64,000 bases of DNA from Pigmentiphaga kullae (GTDB lineage Bacteria; Pseudomonadota; Gammaproteobacteria; Burkholderiales; Burkholderiaceae_B): positions 868,001 to 932,000 of the forward strand of contig NZ_SGXC01000002.1 in the NCBI RefSeq assembly GCF_004216695.1, in the 5' to 3' direction. Position numbers and translations under genes: made by a program. Of the stretch, positions 29,043 to 38,313 are shown piece by piece; positions within the stretch are counted from its first letter, which is position 1, and each line of letters begins with the position of its first letter. Below the pieces are notes generated by a model. It searched no databases, was not told where the DNA came from, and worked only from the letters and a program-made list of their open reading frames with translations.

Positions 29043-30029
29043 TCACTCCGCCTGGATGGAGAAGGCCTTCACACGCTGCGAGAAGCTGCGCCAGTCGGCA
29101 TCGACGGACTCCCGCAGGCGGTCGGGCTCGCCCCCCTGCGGCTCGATCCCCAGGCCACGCAGCTTCTCCGCCACGTCCGGCAAGCGCAGCACTTCGTTCA
29201 CATGGTGATTCAAGCTGGCCACCGTGCTTGCGGGCATGCCCTTGGGCCCGAACAGACCGTACCAGGGCACGATGTCCACGCCCTTGTAGCCCAGTTCGGC
29301 AAAAGTCGGAACTTGCGGCAACGTGGGCCAGCGGCGCTCGCCCGACACCGCCAGCGGCTGCAGTTTGCCGGTGCCGAGTTGCTGCGCGACGGCCCCCGGC
29401 GAGAGCCAGGCCGCGGTGATCTGCCCGCCCATGAGATCGACCACGGCGGGCGCCACGCCGCGATAGGGAACGTGGCGGATCTGGACACCGGCATCGTGGT
29501 TGAGCACCTCGGCGGCTACATGCATGGGCGACCCGATGCCCGGGCTGGCGTAGCTGACGGTCCTGTCATGGCGAGCCATGTCGATGAGTTGCTTGAGATC
29601 CCGGGGGCCATCGCCGGCACGGCTGAGCAGCAACAAGGGATTGATCCCGAGCTTCGCCACCGGGGTGAAATCCTTGCTCGGATCGTAGTTCACCCCCGTG
29701 CCGAGCCTGAGCACCAGAGGCGTGATCGCCATGGTCTGGGGAGCCAGCAGCAAGGTGTGGCCGTCCGGCGCGGCACGCATCACGCCGGCCGCGCCGATGG
29801 CGCCGCTGGCTCCCGGCCGGTTGTCCACGATCACGCGCTGGCCCATGCGCGCGGTGAGTTTCTCGGCCAGGATGCGCGCCAGCACGTCGGTGTCCCCTCC
29901 GGCCGGATAGGCCACGACCATCGTGATGGTCTTGGTGGGGAACGGCTGCGCCAGCGTCGGCGCGGCGGCAACGGGCAGCAAGGCGGCCAGGGCCGCAGCG
30001 GTCGACAATCGGGACAGACGCAATTTCAT
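29043..30029 (-). CDS. Bug/TctC-family substrate-binding protein
   Basis: A 328-residue periplasmic receptor with a signal peptide (about 27 residues, KLRLSRLSTAAALAALLPVAA). The Bug core follows: FPTKTITMVVAYPAGGDTDV, VDNRPGASGAIGA and IRHVPYRGVAPA. The start was placed at ATG 30029 behind AGGAAG; a longer opening to 30161 has no signal-peptide logic. No permease genes adjoin it. It is divergent from an AraC-type regulator, which likely controls it. Confidence 0.92.
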   Translation of the reverse strand: MKLRLSRLSTAAALAALLPVAAAPTLAQPFPTKTITMVVAYPAGGDTDVLARILAEKLTARMGQRVIVDNRPGASGAIGAAGVMRAAPDGHTLLLAPQTMAITPLVLRLGTGVNYDPSKDFTPVAKLGINPLLLLSRAGDGPRDLKQLIDMARHDRTVSYASPGIGSPMHVAAEVLNHDAGVQIRHVPYRGVAPAVVDLMGGQITAAWLSPGAVAQQLGTGKLQPLAVSGERRWPTLPQVPTFAELGYKGVDIVPWYGLFGPKGMPASTVASLNHHVNEVLRLPDVAEKLRGLGIEPQGGEPDRLRESVDADWRSFSQRVKAFSIQAE

Positions 30030-30169
30030 GAGGCTTCCTTGATGCGCCGGACTCGGCGCCTGCCGGCATTCTTCTGCTGTAATGGCTGTCCCACAACAAC
30101 TCAGGCGATCGAACAAAGGCACCGAGCGTCTCAACTTGCTCTGCCCTCGATTCAAGAACAAGGCGCATC

Positions 30170-31114
30170 GTGGATGCTCTGAGCGAAGTCCTGGCCATCT
30201 GCCGCTGTGAGCGCGCCGTCACGGCGCGGTTCACGCTGTCCGGGCCATGGTCGCTGCAGTCGACCGGCGTGAGCGGCGCGATGATCCGCATGGTCGCCGG
30301 CAGGCCGTACTGGATGCAGGTCGAGGACGATCCCCCCTTTCTGGTTCAGCCAGGCGACCTGGTGATGCTGCCGCACGGCAGCGCGCATGTGATGTGCTCC
30401 GACCCCGGGCTGCCCCCGACGCCGTTCCGGGAGTTGATCGAGCGATACCGCGGAGGCCCCGAGGAAGACACGCCCTTCGTCATGGCCTGGGGTGGAGGCG
30501 GCGAGGTGTCGACGATGTTTTCCACGCTTGCCTGGTTCTCCACCTACTGCCGCAGCACGGTGATGGCCATCCTGCCCAGGTTCATTCACTTGCGCGCGAG
30601 CGATGTCAGCGTAGGCGGCGGGCTGGCCGGCGCCATGCACCTGCTGGTCGATGAATCATTGGCGCGACGAAGCGGTTGGAAGCTTGCCGCTGCGCGCCTG
30701 GCCGACCTGCTGCTGGTCCACATTCTGCGCGAGCACCTGGAAAGCAGGCATCCGCACCAGGCCAATTGGCTGCGCGGGCTCACGCACAAGTCCATCGCTA
30801 GCGCGATTGCGCTGATGCATCGGGAACCCGCGCAAGACTGGACCCTGGCTTCCTTGGCCGATGCGGTGCATATGTCGCGCTCGCGCTTCAGCGCGCTGTT
30901 CGCGGCCCTTGTGGGCATGACACCCATGGATTACCTCTTTCGCCACCGCATGGCGGCGGCCGCGGGCCTGCTCGAGGAGCGCCGCATGCCCCTGATCGAA
31001 GTCGCCGAGCGTGTGGGCTATACGTCGGAGAAGGCGTTTTCACGCGCCTTTACGCGCTGGGCCGGGTACTCGCCGGCCAGACACGTCCAGCGAGGCAACG
31101 GCCCCTCCGCCTGA
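30170..31114 (+). CDS. AraC family regulator with N-terminal cupin domain
   Basis: A 314-residue regulator. The N-terminal half (about 1-190) is the cupin-type ligand domain (AraC_binding family; VQPGDLVMLPHGSAH). The C-terminal pair of helix-turn-helix motifs spans about 215-305, with 'MSRSRFSALFAALVGMTPMD' and 'VAERVGYTSEKAFSRAFTRW'. The start is GTG at 30170. It is divergent from the Bug gene at 30029 across 140 bp, so it probably activates or represses the uptake protein in response to a small molecule. Confidence 0.9.
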   Translation: MDALSEVLAICRCERAVTARFTLSGPWSLQSTGVSGAMIRMVAGRPYWMQVEDDPPFLVQPGDLVMLPHGSAHVMCSDPGLPPTPFRELIERYRGGPEEDTPFVMAWGGGGEVSTMFSTLAWFSTYCRSTVMAILPRFIHLRASDVSVGGGLAGAMHLLVDESLARRSGWKLAAARLADLLLVHILREHLESRHPHQANWLRGLTHKSIASAIALMHREPAQDWTLASLADAVHMSRSRFSALFAALVGMTPMDYLFRHRMAAAAGLLEERRMPLIEVAERVGYTSEKAFSRAFTRWAGYSPARHVQRGNGPSA

Positions 31115-31160
31115 CTTCCGGCCGGCAACGCCGCGATGCGCGCAGGGGCAAAAACCATGC

Positions 31161-31194
31161 AAAAAGGCCCGGTACGAATACTCGTACCGGGCCT
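31161..31194 (-). terminator. Intrinsic terminator after tRNA-Val
   Basis: A 13-bp stem, AGGCCCGGTACGA and complement with a 4-nt loop, is followed by five T on the minus strand, just downstream of the tRNA. Confidence 0.85.
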
Positions 31195-31202
31195 CTGGAA
31201 TC

Positions 31203-31279
31203 TGGTAGGCGCGATTGGATTCGAACCAACGACCCCCACCATGTCAAGGTGGTGCTCTAACCAACTGAGCTACGCGCCT
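31203..31279 (-). tRNA. tRNA-Val (anticodon GAC)
   Basis: Minus strand: acceptor AGGCGCG/CGCGCCT, D arm GCTC..GAGC, anticodon stem CCACC/GGTGG with loop TTGACAT (anticodon GAC), T loop TTCGAAT and encoded CCA. All stems pair. Confidence 0.96.
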
Positions 31280-31347
31280 GCTGTTTGTGCAGCGAAGAAT
31301 TAAATTCTACATGTAATTTCGAAGAAGTGTCAAACGACACCGGGGCG

Positions 31348-32328
31348 TCATTCCTTGATGTTCGCGTCCTTCACGATGCGCTGATAGCGCGCCTGCTCTT
31401 TCTTGACGAAATCGCCGAATTGCGCGGCGCTGCCCGTACCCGGCACCACGGACTGCTCGGCGAACTTGGCCTTGACCTCGGGCTGCTGCAGGACCTGGTT
31501 CAATTCCTGGTTCAGCCTGGCCACGACGTTGGCCGGCGTGCGCGCGGGCGCGAACAGGCCGATCCAGGCCGTCATCGCCATGCCCTTCAGGGCCGGCAGC
31601 TCGCCGATGGCGGGCACGTCGGGCAGCGTGGGCAGGCGCTGGGCGGTGGTCACGGCCAGGCCCTTCACCTTCTTCGCAGCCACCAGCGGCACCGCTGAAC
31701 CCGAGGCCAGGATGGCCAGGTCGACCTGGTTGCCCAGCAGGTCGGTGGTGGCCTGCGCGCCGCCGCGGTACGGCACGTGGCGCAGGCGCACCTGGGCCTG
31801 CTGCTGGATGATCTCCATGGCCAGGTGCAGCACGGTGCCTATGCCCGAGGTGGCGTAGGTCAGCGTGTCGGGCTGGGCCTTGGCCATCTCCAGCACCTTG
31901 GCGAAGGAGTCCGCTTGCAGGCCGGGGCGGCCCATGATGACCATGGGCTGGGTCGCGATGAGTCCGATGGCGACCAGATCGCGCGCGGTGTCGTACTTGA
32001 CCGACTGGGGATTGACGTACTGCGCGATGGCCGCCGGGCTGTCCACGCCCAGTAGCAGCGTGTAGCCGTCGGGCTCGGCCTGCGCCGCCCGGTAGGTGCC
32101 TATGGTCCCTCCCCCGCCGCCGACGTTGTCGACGATGACCGACTGCCCCAGGCGCTCGCCCAGCTTCTGCGCCACCAGGCGCGCGATGCCGTCGGTGCTG
32201 CCGCCGGCCGTGAACGGCACGATCAGGCGGATGGGCTTGGCCGGCCAGGGGGACTGGGCCTGCGCGGTGGCGGCGCATCCCAGCGCCAGGGCCGAAACGA
32301 GGAAAGCGCGTCGTAGAGTGGCGGTCAT
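31348..32328 (-). CDS. Bug/TctC-family substrate-binding protein
   Basis: A 326-residue periplasmic receptor: signal peptide of about 24 residues (LRRAFLVSALALGCAATAQA), then WPAKPIRLIVPFTAGGSTDG, VDNVGGGGGTIG and LRHVPYRGGAQA. It lies 5 bp downstream of the adenosine-deaminase-like gene and so ends the ispD-ispF-deaminase transcript. The deaminase neighbour suggests a nucleoside- or purine-related ligand, but Bug proteins usually bind carboxylates, so the ligand is open. Confidence 0.92.
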   Translation of the reverse strand: MTATLRRAFLVSALALGCAATAQAQSPWPAKPIRLIVPFTAGGSTDGIARLVAQKLGERLGQSVIVDNVGGGGGTIGTYRAAQAEPDGYTLLLGVDSPAAIAQYVNPQSVKYDTARDLVAIGLIATQPMVIMGRPGLQADSFAKVLEMAKAQPDTLTYATSGIGTVLHLAMEIIQQQAQVRLRHVPYRGGAQATTDLLGNQVDLAILASGSAVPLVAAKKVKGLAVTTAQRLPTLPDVPAIGELPALKGMAMTAWIGLFAPARTPANVVARLNQELNQVLQQPEVKAKFAEQSVVPGTGSAAQFGDFVKKEQARYQRIVKDANIKE

Positions 32329-32333
32329 GGTCG

Positions 32334-33428
32334 TCAGGAAGCGGAGTGTGAGGAAGTGGCGGGGATGCCGAAGTGCTGCAGATGCAATTCGTCGAAGCGG
32401 CGATTCCAGTCGGCGCTCCAGGCGCGGCGCCGGCCCGCGTCGACCCAGGCGCCGGCCAGGCCGTTCAGCATGAAGCCGCGCAGGTCGGCAACGGGGAACT
32501 CGAAGTCTTCGACCATCATGGTCCAGGCCTTGGTCTGGGTGATGTTGTGCAGGGTGGGATCGTCGCTGTTGGGGTGGATGCGCAGTCCCATCGCGCGCAT
32601 CTTGCGGATGGGGTGCTCCAGCGCCCAGCGGTCCGGCGGCAGCGTGCGCAGGTAGTACGAATTGGCTGGCACGACCGCGAACACGATGCCCGACTCGACG
32701 CAGCGCCGCGCCAACTCCGGCTGGTCGACCACGGTGTAGCCGTGGTCGATGCGATCGACCTTGAGCACGTCCAGCGCGGTCCGCACGTTGGTCCAGGGCA
32801 GGCCGTATTCGCCGGCGTGGGCGGTGGTCTTCAGGCCCGCGCGCCGGGCATCGGCATAGGCCTGCTCGAACCACTCCGGCGGGCCGAGCGCCTCGCGGTA
32901 GTCGATACCTATGCCCGGCACCTCGTCGCGCCGGGCCGCGACCATCCATTCGACCATTTCCACCGCGGCGGCGGGCGGTGCCTCGCGGTCGATGGCCGGC
33001 ACCAGGCGTCCGACGATGCCCAGGTCCCGCTCGGCGTCGTGGATGGCGCGCACCATGGCGTCCTGGATGGCGGCATAGGAAAGGCCCGAGCCGCGCACCG
33101 AACCCGTGGGATTCCAGAAGAACTCCGCGTACAGCACGTTGTGTGCGCGGGCATCCTCCAGGTATTCGCGGGTCACGCGGTAGAAATCGTCCAGCGTCCG
33201 CAGGCCGTAGTCCTCCAGCGCGCGCAGCCCGGGAATCGCCCCCTGGCGCTTCTCGCCATGGGCGTACAGGCCATCGATCTGTTCGCTGGACAGGCCGCCC
33301 TTGCCGCCGGCCAGTTCATGGAAGGTGGAACGGCGCAGCGCGCCCAGCAGGTGGCAGTGCAGCTCGGCCTTGGGCAGCGCGTGGCAGAAGGCGCGTACGG
33401 CCTCGGTGGAAATTCGGGTATCGGGCAT
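32334..33428 (-). CDS. Adenosine deaminase-family metal-dependent hydrolase
   Basis: A 364-residue TIM-barrel enzyme. Metal and catalytic motifs are in order: HCH of KAELHCHLLGALRR near 20, TAHAGEYG with the proton-donor Glu, RIDHGY, and HPNSDDPTLHN with the Asp pair. It hydrolytically deaminates adenosine, adenine or a related compound. The AELHCHLLGALRRSTF form differs from the usual HLDGSLRP-type of true adenosine deaminases, so the substrate is uncertain. ATG 33428 is preferred because GGAG lies 9 nt upstream; ATG 33443 would add five residues. Confidence 0.88.
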   Translation of the reverse strand: MPDTRISTEAVRAFCHALPKAELHCHLLGALRRSTFHELAGGKGGLSSEQIDGLYAHGEKRQGAIPGLRALEDYGLRTLDDFYRVTREYLEDARAHNVLYAEFFWNPTGSVRGSGLSYAAIQDAMVRAIHDAERDLGIVGRLVPAIDREAPPAAAVEMVEWMVAARRDEVPGIGIDYREALGPPEWFEQAYADARRAGLKTTAHAGEYGLPWTNVRTALDVLKVDRIDHGYTVVDQPELARRCVESGIVFAVVPANSYYLRTLPPDRWALEHPIRKMRAMGLRIHPNSDDPTLHNITQTKAWTMMVEDFEFPVADLRGFMLNGLAGAWVDAGRRRAWSADWNRRFDELHLQHFGIPATSSHSAS

Positions 33429-33453
33429 GTCCGGCAACTCCATCCAGGCGGGG

Positions 33454-34005
33454 TCAATCCCCCGCGTACAGGTCCTTGTACAGGAAGGGATCGGGCTTGC
33501 GCGCCAGCATCGCGACCACGGTCGCGGCGATGCCTTCCTTGCGCCCCAGGAAGCCCAGGGCCTCGTTGGTCTTGGCCTTGATGTTGACGCAGGCCCCGGG
33601 CACGCCCAGGTCCTGGGCGATGTTGGCGACCATGGCCGGCGCGTGGGGACCGATCTTGGGCGCCTGGGCATGGACCGTCGCATCGACGTTGATGACCTGC
33701 CAGCCGGCTTCGCTTACCCGCTGCATCGCGGTGCGCAGCAGCAGCCGGCTGTCGGCGCCGGCATAGGCGGGATCGGTATCGGGAAAGTGGCGGCCGATGT
33801 CGCCCAGCCCCGCCGCGCCCAGGATGGCGTCGGTAACCGCGTGCAGCAGCACGTCGGCGTCGGAGTGGCCCAGGAGGCCGTGCGTATGCTCGATCCTGAC
33901 GCCGCCGATGATCAGCGGCCGGCCCTCGACCAGGGCGTGCACGTCGTAGCCCTGCCCGATGCGGTAGGGATAGGTGGTGGGATCGATGTCCTTGTCTTTG
34001 TTCAT
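33454..34005 (-). CDS. ispF: 2-C-methyl-D-erythritol 2,4-cyclodiphosphate synthase
   Basis: A 183-residue IspF, about 23 longer than the usual 160 because of extra N-terminal residues. The zinc-binding motif is [10 protein letters not shown] (about 19-28). The substrate region [20 protein letters not shown] and the end [15 protein letters not shown] also match the family. It forms the cyclic diphosphate in the non-mevalonate isoprenoid pathway. Its ATG overlaps the ispD stop by 4 bp (ATGA), so the two consecutive pathway steps are coupled. Confidence 0.97.
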   Translation of the reverse strand: MNKDKDIDPTTYPYRIGQGYDVHALVEGRPLIIGGVRIEHTHGLLGHSDADVLLHAVTDAILGAAGLGDIGRHFPDTDPAYAGADSRLLLRTAMQRVSEAGWQVINVDATVHAQAPKIGPHAPAMVANIAQDLGVPGACVNIKAKTNEALGFLGRKEGIAATVVAMLARKPDPFLYKDLYAGD

Positions 34006-34730
34006 GTTTCGTCCAGCAGTTTTTCCATCAAGGCGAAGTCCTGGGGCCAGGTCACCTTGAAATTCGACAGGGTGCCCGCCACCAGGCGGGGCGCCAGCCC
34101 CAGCGCCTCGACCGCGCTGGCCTCGTCGGTCACGGCCAGCCCGCGCACGGCGGCATGGGCCAGCGCGCGGCGCAGCAGGCCGGCCCGGAACATCTGCGGG
34201 GTCTGGGCCTGCCACAGCCCGTCGCGCGGCACCGTGCCGGCCACCCGGGGCACGGCGCCGCCGCCCTGGGTCTTGATAGTGTCGGCCACGGGCATGGCCA
34301 CCAGCCCGCCCACCTCGTCGTCCAGGCAGGCGTCGATCAGTGCCTGCAGCACCGCCGGCGGCAAGCCCGGCCGCGCGGCGTCGTGCACCAGGACCCAGTC
34401 GTCGGCCTCGGCCCCGCAGCGCGCCAGCGCATTGGTGACGGTGTCGGCGCGCGTGGCGCCGCCACAGGGCAGGCAGGCCACGCGGGGCAGCCCCGCCAGC
34501 GCGGCGCCGGCCAGGGTGTCGTCCGGGCCGACGGCCACCACCACCTGGCCGATGCGGTCATCGCGCAACAGTGCCTGGACCGCATGGCGCAGCATGGGCT
34601 GGCCGCGCAGCAGCCGGTATTGCTTGGGCTGCACCGGCGCGCAGGCCGCCGGATCCTGCGCGGGATCGGCGGCGCGCGCGCCCACGCCGCCGGCCGGCAC
34701 GATGGCGATCAATCGGGAAATCGGTCTCAT
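34002..34730 (-). CDS. ispD: 2-C-methyl-D-erythritol 4-phosphate cytidylyltransferase
   Basis: A 242-residue IspD. The nucleotide-binding start is [13 protein letters not shown] (usually AAGxGxR), with a proline-rich insert after it. Further matches are [29 protein letters not shown] and [11 protein letters not shown]. It couples CTP to methylerythritol phosphate. The Gly/Ala-rich loop carries the insert [14 protein letters not shown], which is not usual. It is the first gene of the leftward run and diverges from mfd. Confidence 0.95.
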   Translation of the reverse strand: MRPISRLIAIVPAGGVGARAADPAQDPAACAPVQPKQYRLLRGQPMLRHAVQALLRDDRIGQVVVAVGPDDTLAGAALAGLPRVACLPCGGATRADTVTNALARCGAEADDWVLVHDAARPGLPPAVLQALIDACLDDEVGGLVAMPVADTIKTQGGGAVPRVAGTVPRDGLWQAQTPQMFRAGLLRRALAHAAVRGLAVTDEASAVEALGLAPRLVAGTLSNFKVTWPQDFALMEKLLDET

Positions 34731-34736
34731 GGCTTC

Positions 34737-34742
34737 TATAAT
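34737..34742 (+). promoter_or_regulatory. Probable -10 element of mfd
   Basis: A perfect TATAAT lies 57 bp upstream of the mfd ATG and 6 bp from the ispD start. The -35 region is poor. The mirrored A/T-rich patch may also serve ispD. Confidence 0.45.
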
Positions 34743-34799
34743 ACGGAATTGCCGCCACGCCCGCGCCGGCCCCTGGGCGACGCTCTTCCCGCGAAACCG

Positions 34800-37700
34800 A
34801 TGTCCCTGCCAGCCAGCACCGCTTCCACGTCTTCCTCTTCCGCCAGCACGCCCGCAGCCTGCCTGCCTTCGGCGTTGACGCAGGCCGTGCTGACCGCGCT
34901 CAAGCCCGGCGAACGCTACGCCCAGCCCCGCCCGCCGGGCGCCGGCGACGCCTGGCTGCTGGCCGACCTGGCGCGCCGCGCCGGCAAGCCGCTGGCGGTG
35001 CTGACGGCCGATCCGCTGGACGCCCAGCGCCTGGCCGAGGAAATCCGCCTGTTCTCGCCCGGCCTGCGGGTACACCAGTTTCCCGATTGGGAAACCCTGC
35101 CCTACGACGCGTTCTCGCCCCACGAGGACCTGATCTCCGAGCGCCTGAAGGCCCTGCACGCCCTGCTGCGCCAGGACGTGGACGTGCTGACGATACCGGT
35201 CACGACCGCGCTGTACCGGCTGGCCCCGCCCGCGTTCCTGGCGGCCTACACCTTCTCGTTCAAGCAGGGCGACCGGCTGGACGAGGCCGCGCTGCGGGCA
35301 CAGTTGACGCTGGCCAACTACACGCACGTCACCCAGGTGACCGCGCCGGGCGAATTCTGCATCCGCGGCAGCCTGATCGACCTGTTTCCCATGGGCTCGG
35401 CCCTGCCCTATCGGCTGGACCTGTTCGACGACACCATAGAGTCCATCCGCAGCTTCGACATCGACACCCAGCGCAGCCTGTATCCCGTCAAGGAAATCCA
35501 GATGCTGCCGGGCCGCGAGTTCCCGATGGACGAGGCCGCGCGCAACGAATTCCGCGCGCGCTTCCGCGAGGAATTCGAGGGCGACCCGTCGCGCGCCACG
35601 CCCTACAAGGACATCGGCAACGGCATCGCCTTCCCGGGCGTCGAATACTACCTGCCGCTGTTCTTCGACGAGACGGCCACGCTGTTCGACTACCTGGGCG
35701 AGCAGACCATCGCGGTCACGCTGGGCGACGCCGAGGACACCATCCGGCGCTTCCTGCAGGACACCTCCAGCCGCTACGAATTCCTCAAGAGCGACCGCGA
35801 GCGCCCCATCCTGCCCCCGTCCCGGATTTTCCTGGACACCGACGGCCTGTTCGGCCACTTGAAGCGCTTCGCCCGCCTGGCCCTGGCCGGCGACCGCCCG
35901 CACCCGGCCTTCGCCGCGCCGCCCGAGGTCGCCGTGCAGCGCAAGGCCGAGGATCCGGTGGCGCGCCTGCGCGCGCTGGCTGCCCGGCAGGACCAGCGGG
36001 TGCTGCTGTGCGCCGAATCGGCGGGACGCCGCGAGACCATCGCGCAGATGCTGGCCGAGTTCGGACTGGACCCCGAGCCGGTGGAGTCCGTGCAGGACTT
36101 CCTGGGCCGCACGGCCTCCTTCGCGATCGGCATCGCTCCGCTGTCCTCGGGCTTCGGCCTGGCCGACCCCAGGCTGCTGTTCCTGACCGAGAGCGACCTG
36201 TTCCCGGGCCATGCCGTGCGCCGCGGCAAACGCGGCCAGGAGCGGGCCAGCAACGTCGAATCCATGGTGCGCGACCTGTCCGAACTGCGCGTGGGCGATC
36301 CGGTCGTCCACGTCCAGCACGGCATCGGCCGCTACCAGGGCCTGGTCAGCATGGACATCGGCGAAGGCGAGATGGAGTTCCTGCACCTGGAGTACGCCGG
36401 CGGCAGCACGCTGTACGTGCCGGTGTCGCAGTTGCACGTGATCGCGCGCTACAGCGGCGCCGACCCCGAGACCGCGCCGCTGCACCAGCTCGGCTCCGGC
36501 CAGTGGGAGAAAGCCCGCCGCAAGGCCGCCGCCCAGGCGCGCGACGCGGCCGCCGAGCTGCTGAACCTGTACGCCCGCCGCGCGCTGCGCCAGGGCCACA
36601 TGTTCAAGCTGCCCATGTCCGACTACGAGGCCTTCGCCGAATCCTTCGGCTTCGAGGAAACGCCGGACCAGGCCGCCGCCATCCAGGCCGTGATCCAGGA
36701 CATGACTTCGGGCAAGCCCATGGACCGCCTGGTATGCGGCGACGTGGGCTTCGGCAAGACCGAGGTGGCGCTGCGCGCCGCCTTCATCTCCGTGGCCAAC
36801 AGCAAGCAGGTCGCGCTTTTGTGTCCCACCACCCTGCTGGCCGAGCAGCACGCGCAGAACTTCGCCGATCGCTTCGCCGACTGGCCGGTCCGCGTGGTCG
36901 AGCTGTCCCGCTTCAAGTCGACCAAGGAGATCAGCGCCTCCATCGAGCAGATCAACGACGGCCGGGTCGACATCGTCATCGGCACGCACAAGCTGCTGTC
37001 GGACAAGGTCAGGTTCAAGAACCTCGGCCTGGTCATCATCGACGAGGAACACCGCTTCGGCGTGCGCCAGAAAGAAGCCCTCAAGGCGCTGCGCGCCGAG
37101 GTCGACGTGCTCACGCTGACCGCCACGCCCATCCCCCGCACGCTGGGCATGTCGCTGGAAGGCATACGCGATTTCTCGGTCATCGCCACCGCCCCGCAGA
37201 AGCGGCTGGCGATCAAGACCTTCGTGCGGCGCGAGGACGGCAGCACCATCCGCGAGGCCCTGCTGCGCGAGCTCAAGCGCGGCGGCCAGGTGTACTTCCT
37301 GCACAACGAGGTCGAGACCATCCACAACCGCCGCGCCAAGCTCGAGGAACTCGTGCCCGAGGCGCGCATCGCGGTCGCGCACGGCCAGATGCCCGAGCGC
37401 GAGCTGGAGCAGGTCATGAAGGCCTTCTACCAGCAGAAGTACAACGTGCTCCTGTGCACCACCATCATCGAGACCGGCATCGACGTGCCCACGGCCAACA
37501 CCATCGTGCTGCATCGCGCCGACCGCTTCGGCCTGGCCCAGCTGCACCAGTTGCGCGGCCGTGTCGGGCGCTCGCACCACCAGGCCTACGCCTACCTGCT
37601 GACGCCCGGCGAGGACGCCATCACCAGCAACGCCAGGAAGCGCCTGGAAGCCATCCAGGCCATGGAGGAACTGGGCTCGGGCTTCTACCTGGCCATGCAC

Positions 37701-38285
37701 GATCTCGAGATACGCGGCGTGGGCGAGGTACTGGGCGAATCGCAGTCGGGCAACATCCAGGAAGTGGGCTTCCAGATGTACACCGATATGCTGAACGAGG
37801 CGGTCCGGGCCCTGAAGAACGGCCGCGAGCCCGACCTGAACGCCCCGCTGTCGGCCACCACCGAGATCAACCTGCACGTGCCCGCGCTGCTGCCGCAGGA
37901 CTACTGCGGCGACGTCCACGCGCGCCTGGCCATCTACAAGCGCCTGGCCAACTGCGAGGACGCCGCCGACATCGACACGATCCAGGAAGAACTGATCGAC
38001 CGTTTCGGCAAGCTGCCCGAGGCCGCGCGCGCCCTGATCGAGATCCACCGGCTGCGCCTGGCGGCCAAGTCGGTGGGCGTGATCAAGATCGACGCCAGCG
38101 AATCGGCCGCCGTGCTGCAATTCGAGCCCAATCCCCCCATCGACCCGATGCGCGTCATCAGCCTGGTCCAGAAGAACCGGCACATGCGCCTGTCGGGCCA
38201 GGACAAGCTGCGCATCGAGATCAAGGGCGCCGACCTGAAGGCGCGCGTGGACGCCGTGCGCACGGTGCTGCGCTCGCTGGTCTGA
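34800..38285 (+). CDS. mfd: Transcription-repair coupling factor
   Basis: A 1161-residue Mfd (E. coli 1148). The N-terminal UvrB-homology region is followed by the RNA-polymerase-interaction domain (VGDPVVHVQHGIGRY) and the RecG-like superfamily 2 translocase. Walker A GDVGFGKT is at 647-654 and DEEH at 748-751; the TRG region and a C-terminal UvrA-masking domain follow. Mfd removes stalled RNA polymerase and recruits UvrAB. The start was chosen at ATG 34800; openings further upstream run through ispD. Confidence 0.98.
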   Translation: MSLPASTASTSSSSASTPAACLPSALTQAVLTALKPGERYAQPRPPGAGDAWLLADLARRAGKPLAVLTADPLDAQRLAEEIRLFSPGLRVHQFPDWETLPYDAFSPHEDLISERLKALHALLRQDVDVLTIPVTTALYRLAPPAFLAAYTFSFKQGDRLDEAALRAQLTLANYTHVTQVTAPGEFCIRGSLIDLFPMGSALPYRLDLFDDTIESIRSFDIDTQRSLYPVKEIQMLPGREFPMDEAARNEFRARFREEFEGDPSRATPYKDIGNGIAFPGVEYYLPLFFDETATLFDYLGEQTIAVTLGDAEDTIRRFLQDTSSRYEFLKSDRERPILPPSRIFLDTDGLFGHLKRFARLALAGDRPHPAFAAPPEVAVQRKAEDPVARLRALAARQDQRVLLCAESAGRRETIAQMLAEFGLDPEPVESVQDFLGRTASFAIGIAPLSSGFGLADPRLLFLTESDLFPGHAVRRGKRGQERASNVESMVRDLSELRVGDPVVHVQHGIGRYQGLVSMDIGEGEMEFLHLEYAGGSTLYVPVSQLHVIARYSGADPETAPLHQLGSGQWEKARRKAAAQARDAAAELLNLYARRALRQGHMFKLPMSDYEAFAESFGFEETPDQAAAIQAVIQDMTSGKPMDRLVCGDVGFGKTEVALRAAFISVANSKQVALLCPTTLLAEQHAQNFADRFADWPVRVVELSRFKSTKEISASIEQINDGRVDIVIGTHKLLSDKVRFKNLGLVIIDEEHRFGVRQKEALKALRAEVDVLTLTATPIPRTLGMSLEGIRDFSVIATAPQKRLAIKTFVRREDGSTIREALLRELKRGGQVYFLHNEVETIHNRRAKLEELVPEARIAVAHGQMPERELEQVMKAFYQQKYNVLLCTTIIETGIDVPTANTIVLHRADRFGLAQLHQLRGRVGRSHHQAYAYLLTPGEDAITSNARKRLEAIQAMEELGSGFYLAMHDLEIRGVGEVLGESQSGNIQEVGFQMYTDMLNEAVRALKNGREPDLNAPLSATTEINLHVPALLPQDYCGDVHARLAIYKRLANCEDAADIDTIQEELIDRFGKLPEAARALIEIHRLRLAAKSVGVIKIDASESAAVLQFEPNPPIDPMRVISLVQKNRHMRLSGQDKLRIEIKGADLKARVDAVRTVLRSLV

Positions 38286-38313
38286 ATCCGTTTCCCCTTT
38301 CCCTTCCCTACCC

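Noticed and set aside
31203..31279. tRNA-Val as an integration site (attB) of a mobile element
   Set aside because: No integrase gene or duplicated tRNA 3' end was seen next to it.
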